Source: an uncultured Prevotella sp. | GTDB taxonomy: Bacteria; Bacteroidota; Bacteroidia; Bacteroidales; Bacteroidaceae | Reading direction: 5' to 3' | DNA length: 34,670 nucleotides | Assembly (NCBI GenBank): GCA_946183985.1 | Contig: CAMHDT010000007.1 | Span: 1-34,670 of the forward strand | Shown here: piece after piece, positions 17,167 through 25,045 of the stretch | Layout of the letters: each line of letters starts with the position of its first letter | Position numbering within the stretch: position 1 is the stretch's first letter | Position numbers and translations under genes: made by a program | The notes under the pieces: model-generated | Databases searched by the model: none | What the model saw: the letters and a program-made list of their open reading frames with translations, nothing else | Told to the model about the DNA's origin: nothing

Positions 17167-17520
17167 TTAGAACAAATCGGAAGGAAACAAACTGAGCGAG
17201 AGGTCCTCATGGGGCTCCCCGCTTTCTGTTTCCACGGTGGGCTGCTCATCGCGGAAATCGAGCATCAACTGTCGGGCATCGGCATTGTTCTGCGTATTCA
17301 GCCGATAATAGCCGCGACGCCCCGTGCTCTCAATGAGCGACTGCGCTGATTTGGAATTCTTGAGCAGATACTGCTGCACATACTGGCGTATCTCCTGCAG
17401 GTCGGGCTGAAAGAAAAGCGTACAGTTAAGATTGTAGACATGCTTGGCCAACAGTGCCACGCTGATGCCCCGCTCGCCCACTCCCGACAGGATCTGCAAT
17501 ATCTGCTGCTCGTAATTCAA
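17167..17520 (-). CDS. Small winged-helix-like protein, unknown function
   Basis: The conserved part is about 117 residues, starting NYEQQILQIL. A helix-turn-helix-like stretch (GISVALLAKHVYNLNC) and a LLKNSKSAQSLIESTGRRGYYRLN segment resemble a small winged-helix fold, followed by an acidic tail. No ATG exists in this frame: the ORF track uses TTG at 17574, which lies within an inverted repeat, and TTG at 17518-17520 is the likelier start. I do not recognise a named family with certainty; similar small proteins seem common in Bacteroidales. It converges with the GT4 gene, leaving only 9 nt between stops. It could be a transcriptional regulator; that is inference. Confidence 0.62.
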   Translation of the reverse strand: MNYEQQILQILSGVGERGISVALLAKHVYNLNCTLFFQPDLQEIRQYVQQYLLKNSKSAQSLIESTGRRGYYRLNTQNNADARQLMLDFRDEQPTVETESGEPHEDLSLSLFPSDLF

Positions 17521-17561
17521 GATAATAAATGTTATACAATCAAACGATAGACGAGATACAA

Positions 17562-17614
17562 AAACAATAACCAATAACCATTCATGATTACCACGAGGTT
17601 ATTGGTTATTGTTT
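17562..17614. terminator. 18-bp inverted repeat, probable terminator of the winged-helix gene
   Basis: AAACAATAACCAATAACC (17562-17579) is exactly complementary to 17597-17614, with a 17-nt loop. On the minus strand the stem is followed by a TTTTTG run, so it can end transcription from the gene at 17635-17943. The stem has few G-C pairs. Confidence 0.6.
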
Positions 17615-17634
17615 ATTGGTTATTGCCCTGTCAC

Positions 17635-17943
17635 TTAGGCCAGAACAACCTTGTTGTCTTCGGTGCTCTGAAGTTTGCCCTCCTTGAAGAGCCAGCCGAG
17701 ACCCAGCAGAGTCTCCTCTTCAGAAATCTTTGCTGCCTTGGCAATCTCCTTCACCGAGAGAGCCTTCTCAGCAGCAGCCAGTGCCTGATAAACATCTCCT
17801 GCCTTGAAACCAATGTTCTCAGCATTCACAGCAACCGTAGCCTTTTCAGCGGCCTTCTTGGTTGTGGTTGACTTCTTGGCTGCGGGAGCCTTAACTTCCT
17901 TTACCTCAGCAGCCTTCTTAGTCGTTGCTTTCTTTTCTGCCAT
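17635..17943 (-). CDS. Winged-helix (DUF2582-like) protein with histone-like Lys/Ala tail
   Basis: The product is 102 residues in two parts. Residues 1-37 are rich in Lys, Ala and Thr, with 11 Lys in the first 35 and KK pairs, like bacterial histone-H1 tails. Residues 40-102 form a compact domain (VYQALAAAEKALSVKEIAKAAKISEEE...LGWLFKEGKL) that matches the DUF2582-type winged helix. The layout, a winged helix plus a basic disordered tail, parallels linker histones, though here the tail is N-terminal. DNA binding is likely; a nucleoid role is inference. It has its own promoter (17993-18000) and a strong hairpin downstream. Confidence 0.78.
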   Translation of the reverse strand: MAEKKATTKKAAEVKEVKAPAAKKSTTTKKAAEKATVAVNAENIGFKAGDVYQALAAAEKALSVKEIAKAAKISEEETLLGLGWLFKEGKLQSTEDNKVVLA

Positions 17944-17992
17944 AATACTTAAACTATTAATACTATTGAAGTTGATTATATCAATTCGACTG

Positions 17993-18000
17993 CAAAATTA
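17993..18000 (-). promoter_or_regulatory. Promoter of the winged-helix gene
   Basis: The minus strand reads TAATTTTG, giving a leader of about 45 nt. The -33 element is weak. Confidence 0.5.
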
Positions 18001-18082
18001 TGGCTTTTTGTAAAGAAAACTAACTGTTTGAAGGAAGTTTCTACCATATTGTCAATTTTTCTTGACGCATATCAAGCAACGG

Positions 18083-19849
18083 TCAGGCCTGCTTCTCGGT
18101 CATCTCAATCTTCAGGTTCAACTCTTCCAACTGCTTCGGGTCCAGTTCGCCGGGAGCATCGAGCATCACATCGCGACCGCTGTTGTTCTTCGGGAAGGCG
18201 ATGCAGTCGCGAATGCTGTCGAGACCTGCCATAAGGCTCACGAAGCGGTCAAGACCGAAGGCCAGACCAGCATGAGGAGGTGCACCGTATTTGAAGGCAT
18301 TGATGAGGAAACCGAACTGAGCCATGGCGCGCTCGGGTGTGAAGCCCAGTATCTGAAACATCTTCTCCTGCAACTTGCCGTCGTGGATACGCAGCGAACC
18401 GCCGCCCACCTCCACGCCGTTGCACACGAAGTCGTAGGCCACGGCACGCACTTTGGCAGGATCGGTGTCGAGCAGAGGAATATCGTCGGGGTTAGGCAGC
18501 GTAAACGGATGGTGTGTGGCCATGAGGCGCTGCTCCTCGTCGCTCCACTCAAACAGGGGGAAGTCAACAATCCAGAGGCACACGAACCTGTCCTTGTCGC
18601 GCAGGCCCAGACGGTCGCCCATCTCCAGACGCAGTGTGCACAGTTGCACACGGGTCTTGTTGGCATTGTCGCCACTCATGATGAGCACCAGGTCGCCGTC
18701 CTTGGCACCCATGGTCTCTTTCAGTTTCTGCCATACCTCTGGCTCATAGAACTTATCGATGCTCGACTTCACGGTGCCGTCGCTGTTGAACTTCACGTAG
18801 ACCAGACCCTTGGCGCCCACCTGCGGACGCTTCACGAAATCGGTGAGTTGGTCCAGTTGCTTGCGGGTATAGTCGGCAGCACCAGGCACGCAGATACCGC
18901 CAATATAGTTTGCCTCGTTAAACACGGGGAACGAACCCGTGCCTTTCAACACATCCATCAGTTCCACAAACTCCATGCCGAAGCGCAGGTCGGGCTTGTC
19001 GCTACCGAAACGACGCATGGCCTCATGCCATGTCATACGCTGCAGCGGCGGCAACTCGATGCCACGGATCTCACGGAACAGATGGCGGGCCAGGTCTTCA
19101 AACACCTGCAACACATCCTCCTGCTCCACAAACGACATCTCGCAGTCAATCTGTGTAAACTCGGGCTGGCGGTCGGCACGCAGGTCTTCGTCGCGGAAGC
19201 ACTTGGCAATCTGGAAGTAGCGGTCGAAACCACTGACCATGAGCAACTGCTTCAGCGTCTGTGGGCTCTGCGGCAGGGCATAGAACTGTCCGGGATTCAT
19301 GCGGCTGGGCACCACGAAGTCGCGTGCGCCCTCAGGGGTAGAGCCGATGAGGATGGGTGTCTCCACCTCAATGAAGTTCAGACTATCGAGGAAGTTACGT
19401 ATCAGGATGGTCATCTTATGGCGCAACTCCAGATTTTTGCGAACGGCCGAGCGGCGCAGGTCCAGATAGCGGTACTTCATGCGGATATCGTCACCGCCGT
19501 CGGTATTGTCCTCGATGGTGAACGGCGGCGTGAGGCTCTCACTCAGAATTTGGAGTGCCGTGACCACGATTTCGATGTCGCCCGTGGGCATCTTGGCGTT
19601 CTTCGACTCGCGCTCGCGCACCTTGCCCGTGGCCTGTATGCAATACTCGCGACCCAGTTTGTTGGCACGTTCGCACAGGGCGGCATCGTCGCCCTCGTCG
19701 AACACCAACTGTGTTATTCCATAGCGGTCGCGCAGATCAACAAAGGTCATGCCTCCCATCTTGCGCGTGCGCTGTACCCATCCGGCCAGTGTCACCACCG
19801 TGCCGGCATCGGCGAGTCTCAACTCGCCACATGTTTTTGTCCTATACAT
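18083..19849 (-). CDS. aspS: Aspartate--tRNA ligase
   Basis: The product is 588 residues, the usual bacterial AspRS length. It charges tRNA-Asp with aspartate in the cytoplasm. An N-terminal OB anticodon-binding domain ([20 protein letters not shown]) is followed by the class II core: [14 protein letters not shown] and YALPQSPQ, motif 2 [19 protein letters not shown], the bacterial insertion (GAD) domain in the middle, and motif 3 GLAFGLDR near the end. The start [12 protein letters not shown], ending at 19849, matches the family; the longer ORF to 19957 would span the promoter. It is the only gene on its transcript. Whether it also charges tRNA-Asn was not judged. Confidence 0.97.
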   Translation of the reverse strand: MYRTKTCGELRLADAGTVVTLAGWVQRTRKMGGMTFVDLRDRYGITQLVFDEGDDAALCERANKLGREYCIQATGKVRERESKNAKMPTGDIEIVVTALQILSESLTPPFTIEDNTDGGDDIRMKYRYLDLRRSAVRKNLELRHKMTILIRNFLDSLNFIEVETPILIGSTPEGARDFVVPSRMNPGQFYALPQSPQTLKQLLMVSGFDRYFQIAKCFRDEDLRADRQPEFTQIDCEMSFVEQEDVLQVFEDLARHLFREIRGIELPPLQRMTWHEAMRRFGSDKPDLRFGMEFVELMDVLKGTGSFPVFNEANYIGGICVPGAADYTRKQLDQLTDFVKRPQVGAKGLVYVKFNSDGTVKSSIDKFYEPEVWQKLKETMGAKDGDLVLIMSGDNANKTRVQLCTLRLEMGDRLGLRDKDRFVCLWIVDFPLFEWSDEEQRLMATHHPFTLPNPDDIPLLDTDPAKVRAVAYDFVCNGVEVGGGSLRIHDGKLQEKMFQILGFTPERAMAQFGFLINAFKYGAPPHAGLAFGLDRFVSLMAGLDSIRDCIAFPKNNSGRDVMLDAPGELDPKQLEELNLKIEMTEKQA

Positions 19850-19885
19850 CGTTATATTAATATATATGTTTTTACTTTCAAGGTG

Positions 19886-19893
19886 CAAAGGTA
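19886..19893 (-). promoter_or_regulatory. Promoter of aspS
   Basis: The minus strand reads TACCTTTG about 37 nt before the start codon. No clear TTTG at -33. Confidence 0.55.
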
Positions 19894-19964
19894 GCACAAA
19901 AATGTGAGACGAAAGAAGAATGGGCGAAAAATTACCAAAAAACAAAGGCTGTTTCACTTCAAAA

Positions 19965-20039
19965 CAATGGCACTTTCACCCCGAAACGATGGCACTTTTT
20001 TTTAACGATGGCACTTTTGCCCCGAAACGATGGCACTTT
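19965..20039 (+). repeat. Four direct repeats of CGATGGCACTTT
   Basis: CAATGGCACTTT at 19965 and CGATGGCACTTT at 19987, 20006 and 20028 give spacings of 22, 19 and 22 nt. Two of the spacers are near-identical CACCCCGAAA/TGCCCCGAAA, so the unit is really a 41-nt duplication of a two-copy block. Confidence 0.8.
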
Positions 20040-20196
20040 TTCTCGTGCAAAGCCGCACCGTTCATCTTTTTTGCACAGATAATAAATATGAGGGCGTTTT
20101 GCAAGAGTTTTAGTGCTAATTTTTCATAAGTGAGGTGCAGAACCTCAAAAAAACAAAAAAAAAGCCCTGTTTCTTTGTCATAAACTCAACTTTTAG

Positions 20197-20204
20197 TAAT
20201 TTTG
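20197..20204 (+). promoter_or_regulatory. Promoter of the GH105-like gene
   Basis: TAATTTTG with TTTG at 20174-20177 and a 19-nt spacer. Confidence 0.6.
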
Positions 20205-20251
20205 CGAGAAATTTGATGAACAAACGAATGCAAAAGACTACCATACAGACT

Positions 20252-21391
20252 ATGACAAGAAAACTAACTGCAATGATGATGACCGCCTGCATGGCTTTGA
20301 CGGCTGCCGCACAGCCCACGGCCGACGAGGTGATGGCGGTGACGAGAAAGGCCAACGACTACTTCATGGCCAAGTATGCTGACCCCACGGTGCCCACCAA
20401 CGTGAAGAAGGTGCGCCCGTCGAACCTGTGGACAAGGGCCGTGTACTACGAGGGGCTGATGGCACTGAACGAAATTGACCCGCAGCAGCGCTATGTGGAC
20501 TATGCCATGACATGGGCCGACTTCCACCAATGGACACCCCGCAACGGCATACGGACTTGCGACGCCGACGACCAGTGCTGCGGACAGACCTATGTGATGC
20601 TGCAGCGCTATGTGGAGGACGACCAAAAACTGGCTAACGTACTGGCCAACCTGGACTACCAGATGCAGACAGCCAACCCGAAGAACGGGAGCCTCTATGG
20701 CTGGTGGACATGGATAGACGCCATACAGATGGCCATGCCGCTCTACGTGCAGGCCTGGCAGGTGACGGGCGACAGGAAATACCTGGACCACGGCATGACG
20801 ATGTATCGCTGGAGCCGCAACGAGTGCGGTGGCGGACTGTTCAACGTGAAGGAAGGACTGTGGTGGCGCGATGCTGACTATGTGCCGCCCTATAAGGAGC
20901 CCGATGGCCAGCAGTGTTACTGGAGCCGCGGCAACGGCTGGGTGTATGCGGCCCTGGTGCGGTGCATGGAGATGCTGCCGAAGAAGTCGAAGGAGTATAA
21001 GGAACTGAAGAAAGACTTCCTGCTGATGAGCAAGGGGCTGCTGACATGCCAGCGCGAGGACGGTTTCTGGAACCCCAGCCTGGTGTCAACGAACTATGCC
21101 ATGCCTGAGACCAGCGGCACCGCTCTGTTTCTCTACGGCATGTGCTGGGGCATGAGGCAGGGTCTGCTCAAGGAGAAGGACTATGCCGAGGTGTGCCACC
21201 GTGCCTGGGAGGCCATGGTGCGCGATGCCGTTCACCCCGACGGTTTCCTGGGATGGATGCAGGGCACAGGCAAGGACCCCTCGGCCGGTCAGCCGCTGAG
21301 TTACACCAAGATTCCCGACTTCGAGGACTATGGCACCGGCTGCTTCCTGCTGGGCGCAACGGAATACTGGCGCTTCGTGAATAAAGAATAA
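20252..21391 (+). CDS. Secreted glycoside hydrolase, GH88/GH105-like (unsaturated uronyl hydrolase type)
   Basis: The product is 379 residues from the chosen ATG. A signal peptide is visible (MTRKLTAMMMTACMALTAAAQ). The mature part has the alpha/alpha-barrel motifs of unsaturated glucuronyl/rhamnogalacturonyl hydrolases: WTWIDAIQMAMP with the likely catalytic Asp, YWSRGNGWVYAAL, and GTGCFLLGATEYWR at the end. Family knowledge: they hydrate and cleave the unsaturated uronic acid left by polysaccharide lyases, usually in the periplasm. ATGs at 20216 and 20228 are alternatives; 20252 gives the cleanest signal peptide. No lyase or SusC/D pair lies nearby, so it is an isolated gene or a remote part of a utilisation system. 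Confidence 0.82.
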   Translation: MTRKLTAMMMTACMALTAAAQPTADEVMAVTRKANDYFMAKYADPTVPTNVKKVRPSNLWTRAVYYEGLMALNEIDPQQRYVDYAMTWADFHQWTPRNGIRTCDADDQCCGQTYVMLQRYVEDDQKLANVLANLDYQMQTANPKNGSLYGWWTWIDAIQMAMPLYVQAWQVTGDRKYLDHGMTMYRWSRNECGGGLFNVKEGLWWRDADYVPPYKEPDGQQCYWSRGNGWVYAALVRCMEMLPKKSKEYKELKKDFLLMSKGLLTCQREDGFWNPSLVSTNYAMPETSGTALFLYGMCWGMRQGLLKEKDYAEVCHRAWEAMVRDAVHPDGFLGWMQGTGKDPSAGQPLSYTKIPDFEDYGTGCFLLGATEYWRFVNKE

Positions 21392-21460
21392 AGAATGAAG
21401 AATGAGGAATAAACCTTTGACCAGATTGAACGTCAAACAAATAAAAAACGAAGATAGATT

Positions 21461-21847
21461 ATGAAGAAAATTTTACTGATTACAATGATGCTGGTATGCG
21501 GCATGACCGCAGCCATGGCACAGAAGCAGGCCGAAATCAAGTTCGACACGCTGACACACAACTTTGGAACGTTTTCTGGGAAAACAACGCCTAAAGTGAG
21601 TTGCGTCTTCACATTTCAGAACGTGGGTGAGACACCACTGGTCATCAACCAGGCTATCGCCTCGTGCGGATGCACGGTGCCCGAATATACGAAGGAACCC
21701 ATACAGCCAGGACAGAAGGGCGAAATCAAGGTGACCTACGACAGTACAGGCAAGTGGCCCGGACACTTCAAGAAAAGCATCACCGTACGCACCAACGGTG
21801 TGGTGGAGATGACGCGCCTCTACATTGAGGGCGACATGACGGAATAA
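21461..21847 (+). CDS. DUF1573 domain protein, secreted
   Basis: The product is 128 residues with a signal peptide (MKKILLITMMLVCGMTAAMAQ) and a single DUF1573 domain. The family signature is clear: FDTLTHNFGTF, FTFQNVGETPLVINQAIASCGCTVPEY, then a beta-rich end with YDSTGKWPGHFKKSITV. The fold is thought to be an immunoglobulin-like (ASPM/SPD-2/Hydin-type) domain; function is unknown. It lies 69 nt after the GH105-like gene and before a strong bidirectional terminator. The spacer has a run of AGAATGAAGAATGAGG-type simple sequence. Co-transcription with the hydrolase is possible but not shown. Confidence 0.87.
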   Translation: MKKILLITMMLVCGMTAAMAQKQAEIKFDTLTHNFGTFSGKTTPKVSCVFTFQNVGETPLVINQAIASCGCTVPEYTKEPIQPGQKGEIKVTYDSTGKWPGHFKKSITVRTNGVVEMTRLYIEGDMTE

Positions 21848-21864
21848 ACAAACGGCTCACCTAT

Positions 21865-21913
21865 TATATATAAAAGACCGCTCGACCTTTGGCCGAGCGG
21901 TCTTTTATATATA
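21865..21913. terminator. Strong bidirectional terminator
   Basis: AAAAGACCGCTCG (21872-21884) pairs exactly with CGAGCGGTCTTTT (21894-21906), with a 9-nt loop, and the flanking TATATA sequences extend the pairing. It lies between the convergent DUF1573 and rny genes and gives a U-run in both directions. Confidence 0.92.
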
Positions 21914-21927
21914 CCGAACTAATACAC

Positions 21928-23472
21928 TTACTTGGCGTATGCCACGGAGCGGGTTTCGCGAATCACGGTAATCTTCACCTGACCGGGATAGGTCATCTCG
22001 TTCTGAATCTTGGTGGCAATCTCACCGCTCAGTGCCTCAGTCTCGGCATCGTCCATCTTATCGGCACCTACAATGACACGCAGTTCGCGACCGGCCTGAA
22101 TGGCGTAGGTCTTGGTGACGCCTGGATAACTCATGGCTATGGCCTCAAGGTCGTTGAGACGCTTGATGTAAGCCTCCACAATCTCGCGACGGGCACCGGG
22201 ACGGGCACCGCTGATGGCGTCGCACACCTGCACGATTGGTGCCAGAAGTGTCTGCATCTCCATCTCGTCGTGGTGGGCACCGATGGCATTGCAGATATCG
22301 GGCTTCTCCTTGTATTTCTCTGCAATCTTAGCACCATAGAGTGCGTGGGGCATCTCGCTCTCCTCGTCGGGCACCTTGCCTATATCGTGCAACAAGCCGG
22401 CACGCTTGGCCTTTTTGGGATTGAGACCCAGTTCGCTGGCCATAACGGCACAGAGGTTAGCGGTTTCGCGGGCGTGCTGCAAAAGGTTCTGTCCGTAACT
22501 GGAGCGATACTTCATCTTACCAATGATGCGCACCAGTTCAGGATGCAGACCATGGATGCCCAGGTCGATGGCTGTGCGCTTGCCAGTCTCGATAATCTCG
22601 TTGTCGAGTTGCTTCTTCACCTTGGCCACCACCTCTTCGATGCGGGCGGGATGGATGCGGCCGTCGCTGACCAACTGGTGCAGCGCCAGACGGCACACCT
22701 CGCGACGCACGGGATCGAAGCCGCTGATGACGATGGCCTCTGGCGTATCGTCGACCACGATCTCCACGCCGCAGGCAGCCTCGAGGGCACGGATGTTGCG
22801 ACCCTCACGACCAATAACGCGACCTTTCACATCGTCATTATCAATATGGAACACCGACACACTGTTCTCCACAGCCGTCTCGGTGGCCACACGCTGAATG
22901 GTCTGAATTACGATTTTCTTGGCCTGAGCATTGGCATTGAGTTTTGCCTCGTCCATAATCTCGTTGATATAACTGGCGGCCTGGGTCTTGGCCTCATCCT
23001 TCAACGACTCTACCAGACGGTTGCGGGCTTCCTCGGCGCTCAAGCCGGAGAGTTCCTCCAGTTTCTCACGCTCCTTCTGCTGCATCTTGCCCAGTTCGTC
23101 CTGCTTCAGGGCCAGGGCTTTCTTCTCATTGTCAATGCGCTGCTGCTGGTTGTCGAGTTCGTTCTTGCGGCGGCCTAGTTCGTCCTGACGCTGGTTGAGC
23201 GAAATTTCGCGCTGCTTCAGGCGGTTCTCGCTCTGCTGGATGTGCTGGTTGCGCTGCTGCACCTCCTTCTCCAGTTCGCTTTTCTTGTTGAGGAACTTCT
23301 CTTTCACCTCGAGCAGTTTCTTCTCTTTGATGACCTCGGCCTCCTTGGCAGCGGCATCGACCATGGCATTGTACTTGCCCTTGACGACCTTGATGAAAAT
23401 GAGATATCCGCAGGCCACACCCACAAGGAGTGCTGCTACGGCAATCAGAATCACAAAAATAATATCAATCAT
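21928..23472 (-). CDS. rny: Ribonuclease Y
   Basis: The product is 514 residues, the normal RNase Y length. It is an endoribonuclease that starts mRNA decay at the inner membrane. An N-terminal membrane helix (about 3-27) is followed by a long charged coiled coil (about 30-200), a KH domain with [15 protein letters not shown] (about 215-229), and an HD domain with [13 protein letters not shown] (about 357-369) and GAHHDE, the metal-binding His/Asp residues. All key residues appear intact. It follows zapA by 32 nt with no obvious promoter between, so it is probably the third gene of an operon with zapA and a coiled-coil protein. Confidence 0.96.
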   Translation of the reverse strand: MIDIIFVILIAVAALLVGVACGYLIFIKVVKGKYNAMVDAAAKEAEVIKEKKLLEVKEKFLNKKSELEKEVQQRNQHIQQSENRLKQREISLNQRQDELGRRKNELDNQQQRIDNEKKALALKQDELGKMQQKEREKLEELSGLSAEEARNRLVESLKDEAKTQAASYINEIMDEAKLNANAQAKKIVIQTIQRVATETAVENSVSVFHIDNDDVKGRVIGREGRNIRALEAACGVEIVVDDTPEAIVISGFDPVRREVCRLALHQLVSDGRIHPARIEEVVAKVKKQLDNEIIETGKRTAIDLGIHGLHPELVRIIGKMKYRSSYGQNLLQHARETANLCAVMASELGLNPKKAKRAGLLHDIGKVPDEESEMPHALYGAKIAEKYKEKPDICNAIGAHHDEMEMQTLLAPIVQVCDAISGARPGARREIVEAYIKRLNDLEAIAMSYPGVTKTYAIQAGRELRVIVGADKMDDAETEALSGEIATKIQNEMTYPGQVKITVIRETRSVAYAK

Positions 23473-23504
23473 AAATATATATATTGGTTGTTAATATTCT
23501 CTCT

Positions 23505-23804
23505 TCACTTCTCCAATGCATCCTCAATCTCGGACGTCAACTGAGAGAGAATATTATCATAAGGCTCGGTATTGTTCTTGCCCAACTCCTTTTCATAGCG
23601 CAACGCAATCTCAATAAGCGTCATCAACGCTATGGTATGATCACTCTTGCGCCCGCGGTAGACCTGAGCATAGGCACCATAGCGCTCGGTGATGAGTTTA
23701 GCGGCTGCACGGTAATACTCCTCATCCTCACGGTTGTGGAGTTTCATTGCAATCTCTTCGTCATAGACATGCAACCTTATATTGAGTACGCTTTCCTCTG
23801 CCAT
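23505..23804 (-). CDS. zapA: Cell division protein ZapA
   Basis: The product is 99 residues. LNIRLHVYDEEIAMKLHNREDEEYYRAAAKLITERY matches the ZapA N-terminal domain and the C-terminal half forms a helix ending in SEIEDALEK. Family knowledge: ZapA bundles FtsZ filaments at mid-cell. It lies 16 nt after the coiled-coil gene and 32 nt before rny, both on the same strand. The length is typical. Confidence 0.86.
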   Translation of the reverse strand: MAEESVLNIRLHVYDEEIAMKLHNREDEEYYRAAAKLITERYGAYAQVYRGRKSDHTIALMTLIEIALRYEKELGKNNTEPYDNILSQLTSEIEDALEK

Positions 23805-23820
23805 TACAACTTCTCGTCAG

Positions 23821-24117
23821 TTACTTTTCGTCACTAAGGACGGCAATGCATTTGTTTACTTCGCGTATCAGACGGGCCAGACGGTCTTTGGCACCCTTGA
23901 GGTCGCCATCGGTGATTTCCACCATGCGGGCCATCTTCAACGACTGGTAGTCACGCTCCTGCTGGGCCAGTTTGGCCTCCAGTTGTTTGATGCGCTGCTC
24001 ATGCTCTTCGACCATTTCATAGAGGTCTGCGTTCTCCTTCTTCAGTTCTTGAAAACGGAGAATCATCTGCCTCACACGGGTCTGAAACGTGGCTAACATC
24101 TTCTCGCTCTGAGTCAT
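23821..24117 (-). CDS. Small coiled-coil protein upstream of zapA
   Basis: The product is 98 residues and almost wholly helical. Residues about 5-65 have heptad-like patterns with many Glu, Lys and Gln (LKKENADLYEMVEEHEQRI), followed by a short C-terminal part, LARLIREVNKCIAVL. I do not assign a named family. Its size, coiled coil and place in front of zapA make a ZapB-like partner of ZapA plausible; that is inference from context. The promoter at 24136-24143 probably drives this gene, zapA and rny. Confidence 0.75.
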   Translation of the reverse strand: MTQSEKMLATFQTRVRQMILRFQELKKENADLYEMVEEHEQRIKQLEAKLAQQERDYQSLKMARMVEITDGDLKGAKDRLARLIREVNKCIAVLSDEK

Positions 24118-24135
24118 GACTATACTTTTATCTTA

Positions 24136-24143
24136 CAAAATTA
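24136..24143 (-). promoter_or_regulatory. Promoter of the coiled-coil/zapA/rny operon
   Basis: The minus strand reads TAATTTTG with TTTG about 22 nt upstream. The rest of 24118-24229 is AT-rich with nothing else recognised. Confidence 0.5.
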
Positions 24144-24229
24144 GAAAAAAGAAGTGAAAATGGAACAAAGAAAAGGAAAAAGTGAATTATATTTTTTATT
24201 TTTTAACTTTTCAGTGCTCCATTCTCTCA

Positions 24230-24856
24230 TCATTGATTTCCTTTTGGCTGCTTTTCTTTCTTGGCAAGCATCACAACACGATAGGCGAAATCGGTGACCC
24301 ATTTTTCTGAGAAGCCCAAACGCTTGTTATACTCACGCACGCCCACCACCGTCTTGATGACACCGGCATCTTTGTAGTCGTTCTTGTTGAAAATGTCGTG
24401 AACGGTCTTCTCGGTCATCGAATAGAGTGCTTTCTTGAAGAAGCCCGGTAAGCGCAACTTGAACTTCATGAGATTGCCCATGAGCATCATGACATCCTGC
24501 ACGAAAGCCTGGAACTGGAGCAGATAGGTCTGCACATCCTGAATCTTCTTGCAGCGGCGGCGAATGCTCTGGTCTATCTCCTTGAAGAAGTCATCGTCCA
24601 TGTCATACATCTCCTTCAGCATCTTCTTGCATCGGGCCTTCTCGCCGATGCCCAGACGACCGCCCTGCGTGGGCACGTGAAGCGTGACCTTAAACATACG
24701 CAGGTCGGGCAGTGCGTTAAGGTTGGTAATGCCAAGGTCGGCTGCCATCACAGCCTGAAAATATACGCGAATAAGGGTCATGAAATCTTCCATGCCACCC
24801 ACTTTCTTATCGCCCTCGGCCGTCTTGCGGCCAAAAAGTCTTGAAAAAAATCCCAT
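24230..24856 (-). CDS. Conserved hypothetical protein
   Basis: The product is 208 residues and I do not recognise the family. The N-terminus MGFFSRLFGRK is short, amphipathic and basic, as in peripheral membrane proteins. The rest is mainly helical, with a dense basic/acidic middle (IDQSIRRRCKKIQDV) and a hydrophobic segment VQDVMMLMGNLMKFKL. No catalytic motif is apparent. The gene has its own TACCTTTG promoter in the left arm of a 40-bp inverted repeat, divergent from rmlA, and lies 112 nt upstream of the coiled-coil gene. The composition looks like that of a genuine housekeeping gene. Confidence 0.78.
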   Translation of the reverse strand: MGFFSRLFGRKTAEGDKKVGGMEDFMTLIRVYFQAVMAADLGITNLNALPDLRMFKVTLHVPTQGGRLGIGEKARCKKMLKEMYDMDDDFFKEIDQSIRRRCKKIQDVQTYLLQFQAFVQDVMMLMGNLMKFKLRLPGFFKKALYSMTEKTVHDIFNKNDYKDAGVIKTVVGVREYNKRLGFSEKWVTDFAYRVVMLAKKEKQPKGNQ

Positions 24857-24877
24857 AGTTTTGTTTTAAATTGGGTG

Positions 24878-24885
24878 CAAAGGTA
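24878..24885 (-). promoter_or_regulatory. Promoter of the hypothetical gene at 24230-24856
   Basis: The minus strand reads TACCTTTG 22 nt before the start codon. The -33 region is the repeated AACTCCTAACTC sequence, without TTTG. Confidence 0.55.
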
Positions 24886-25014
24886 CGAAAAAGTTAAGAG
24901 TTAGGAGTTAGGAGCAAAGAGTTTTCTGCTCGGCAAACGCTTAAATAATGTTAAATGCACCATGCATCATGTCTAATTATCCTCATACCTAACTCCTAAC
25001 TCCCAACTTTTTTG

Positions 25015-25022
25015 TACCTTTG
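25015..25022 (+). promoter_or_regulatory. Promoter of rmlA
   Basis: TACCTTTG 23 nt before the rmlA start, in the right arm of the inverted repeat. Confidence 0.55.
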
Positions 25023-25045
25023 CACCCTGATAATATTGAGAACTT

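Larger units (their letters stand above)
19850..20251. other. Intergenic region between aspS and the GH105-like gene
   Basis: This 400-nt region holds two divergent promoters and a cluster of short direct repeats. The 69-residue ORF at 19920-20129 is made mostly of repeat-derived codons and is not accepted as a gene. No RNA gene was recognised. Confidence 0.55.
24873..25027. repeat. 40-bp imperfect inverted repeat with divergent promoters
   Basis: The left arm (24873-24912) and right arm (24988-25027) match as reverse complements over 40 nt with about three mismatches. Each arm starts GGGTGCAAAGGTAC and continues into GAGTTAGGAGTTAGG. The arms hold the -7 boxes of the two divergent genes. 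Confidence 0.87.

Noticed and set aside
18062-19894. 610-codon plus-strand ORF opposite aspS
   Set aside because: It is the antisense shadow of aspS, rich in His, Gln and Leu, with no recognisable motif.
19965-20039. CRISPR-like appearance of the four short repeats
   Set aside because: The repeats are 12 nt with 7-10 nt spacers that are themselves repeated, and there are no cas genes.
19920-20129. 69-residue ORF spanning the CGATGGCACTTT repeats
   Set aside because: Its residues mostly restate the DNA repeat (WHF and ALF units), and it lies between two promoters, so it is unlikely to be a gene.
21889-23178. 429-codon plus-strand ORF opposite rny
   Set aside because: Antisense shadow of RNase Y, beginning inside the terminator; composition unlike a real protein.
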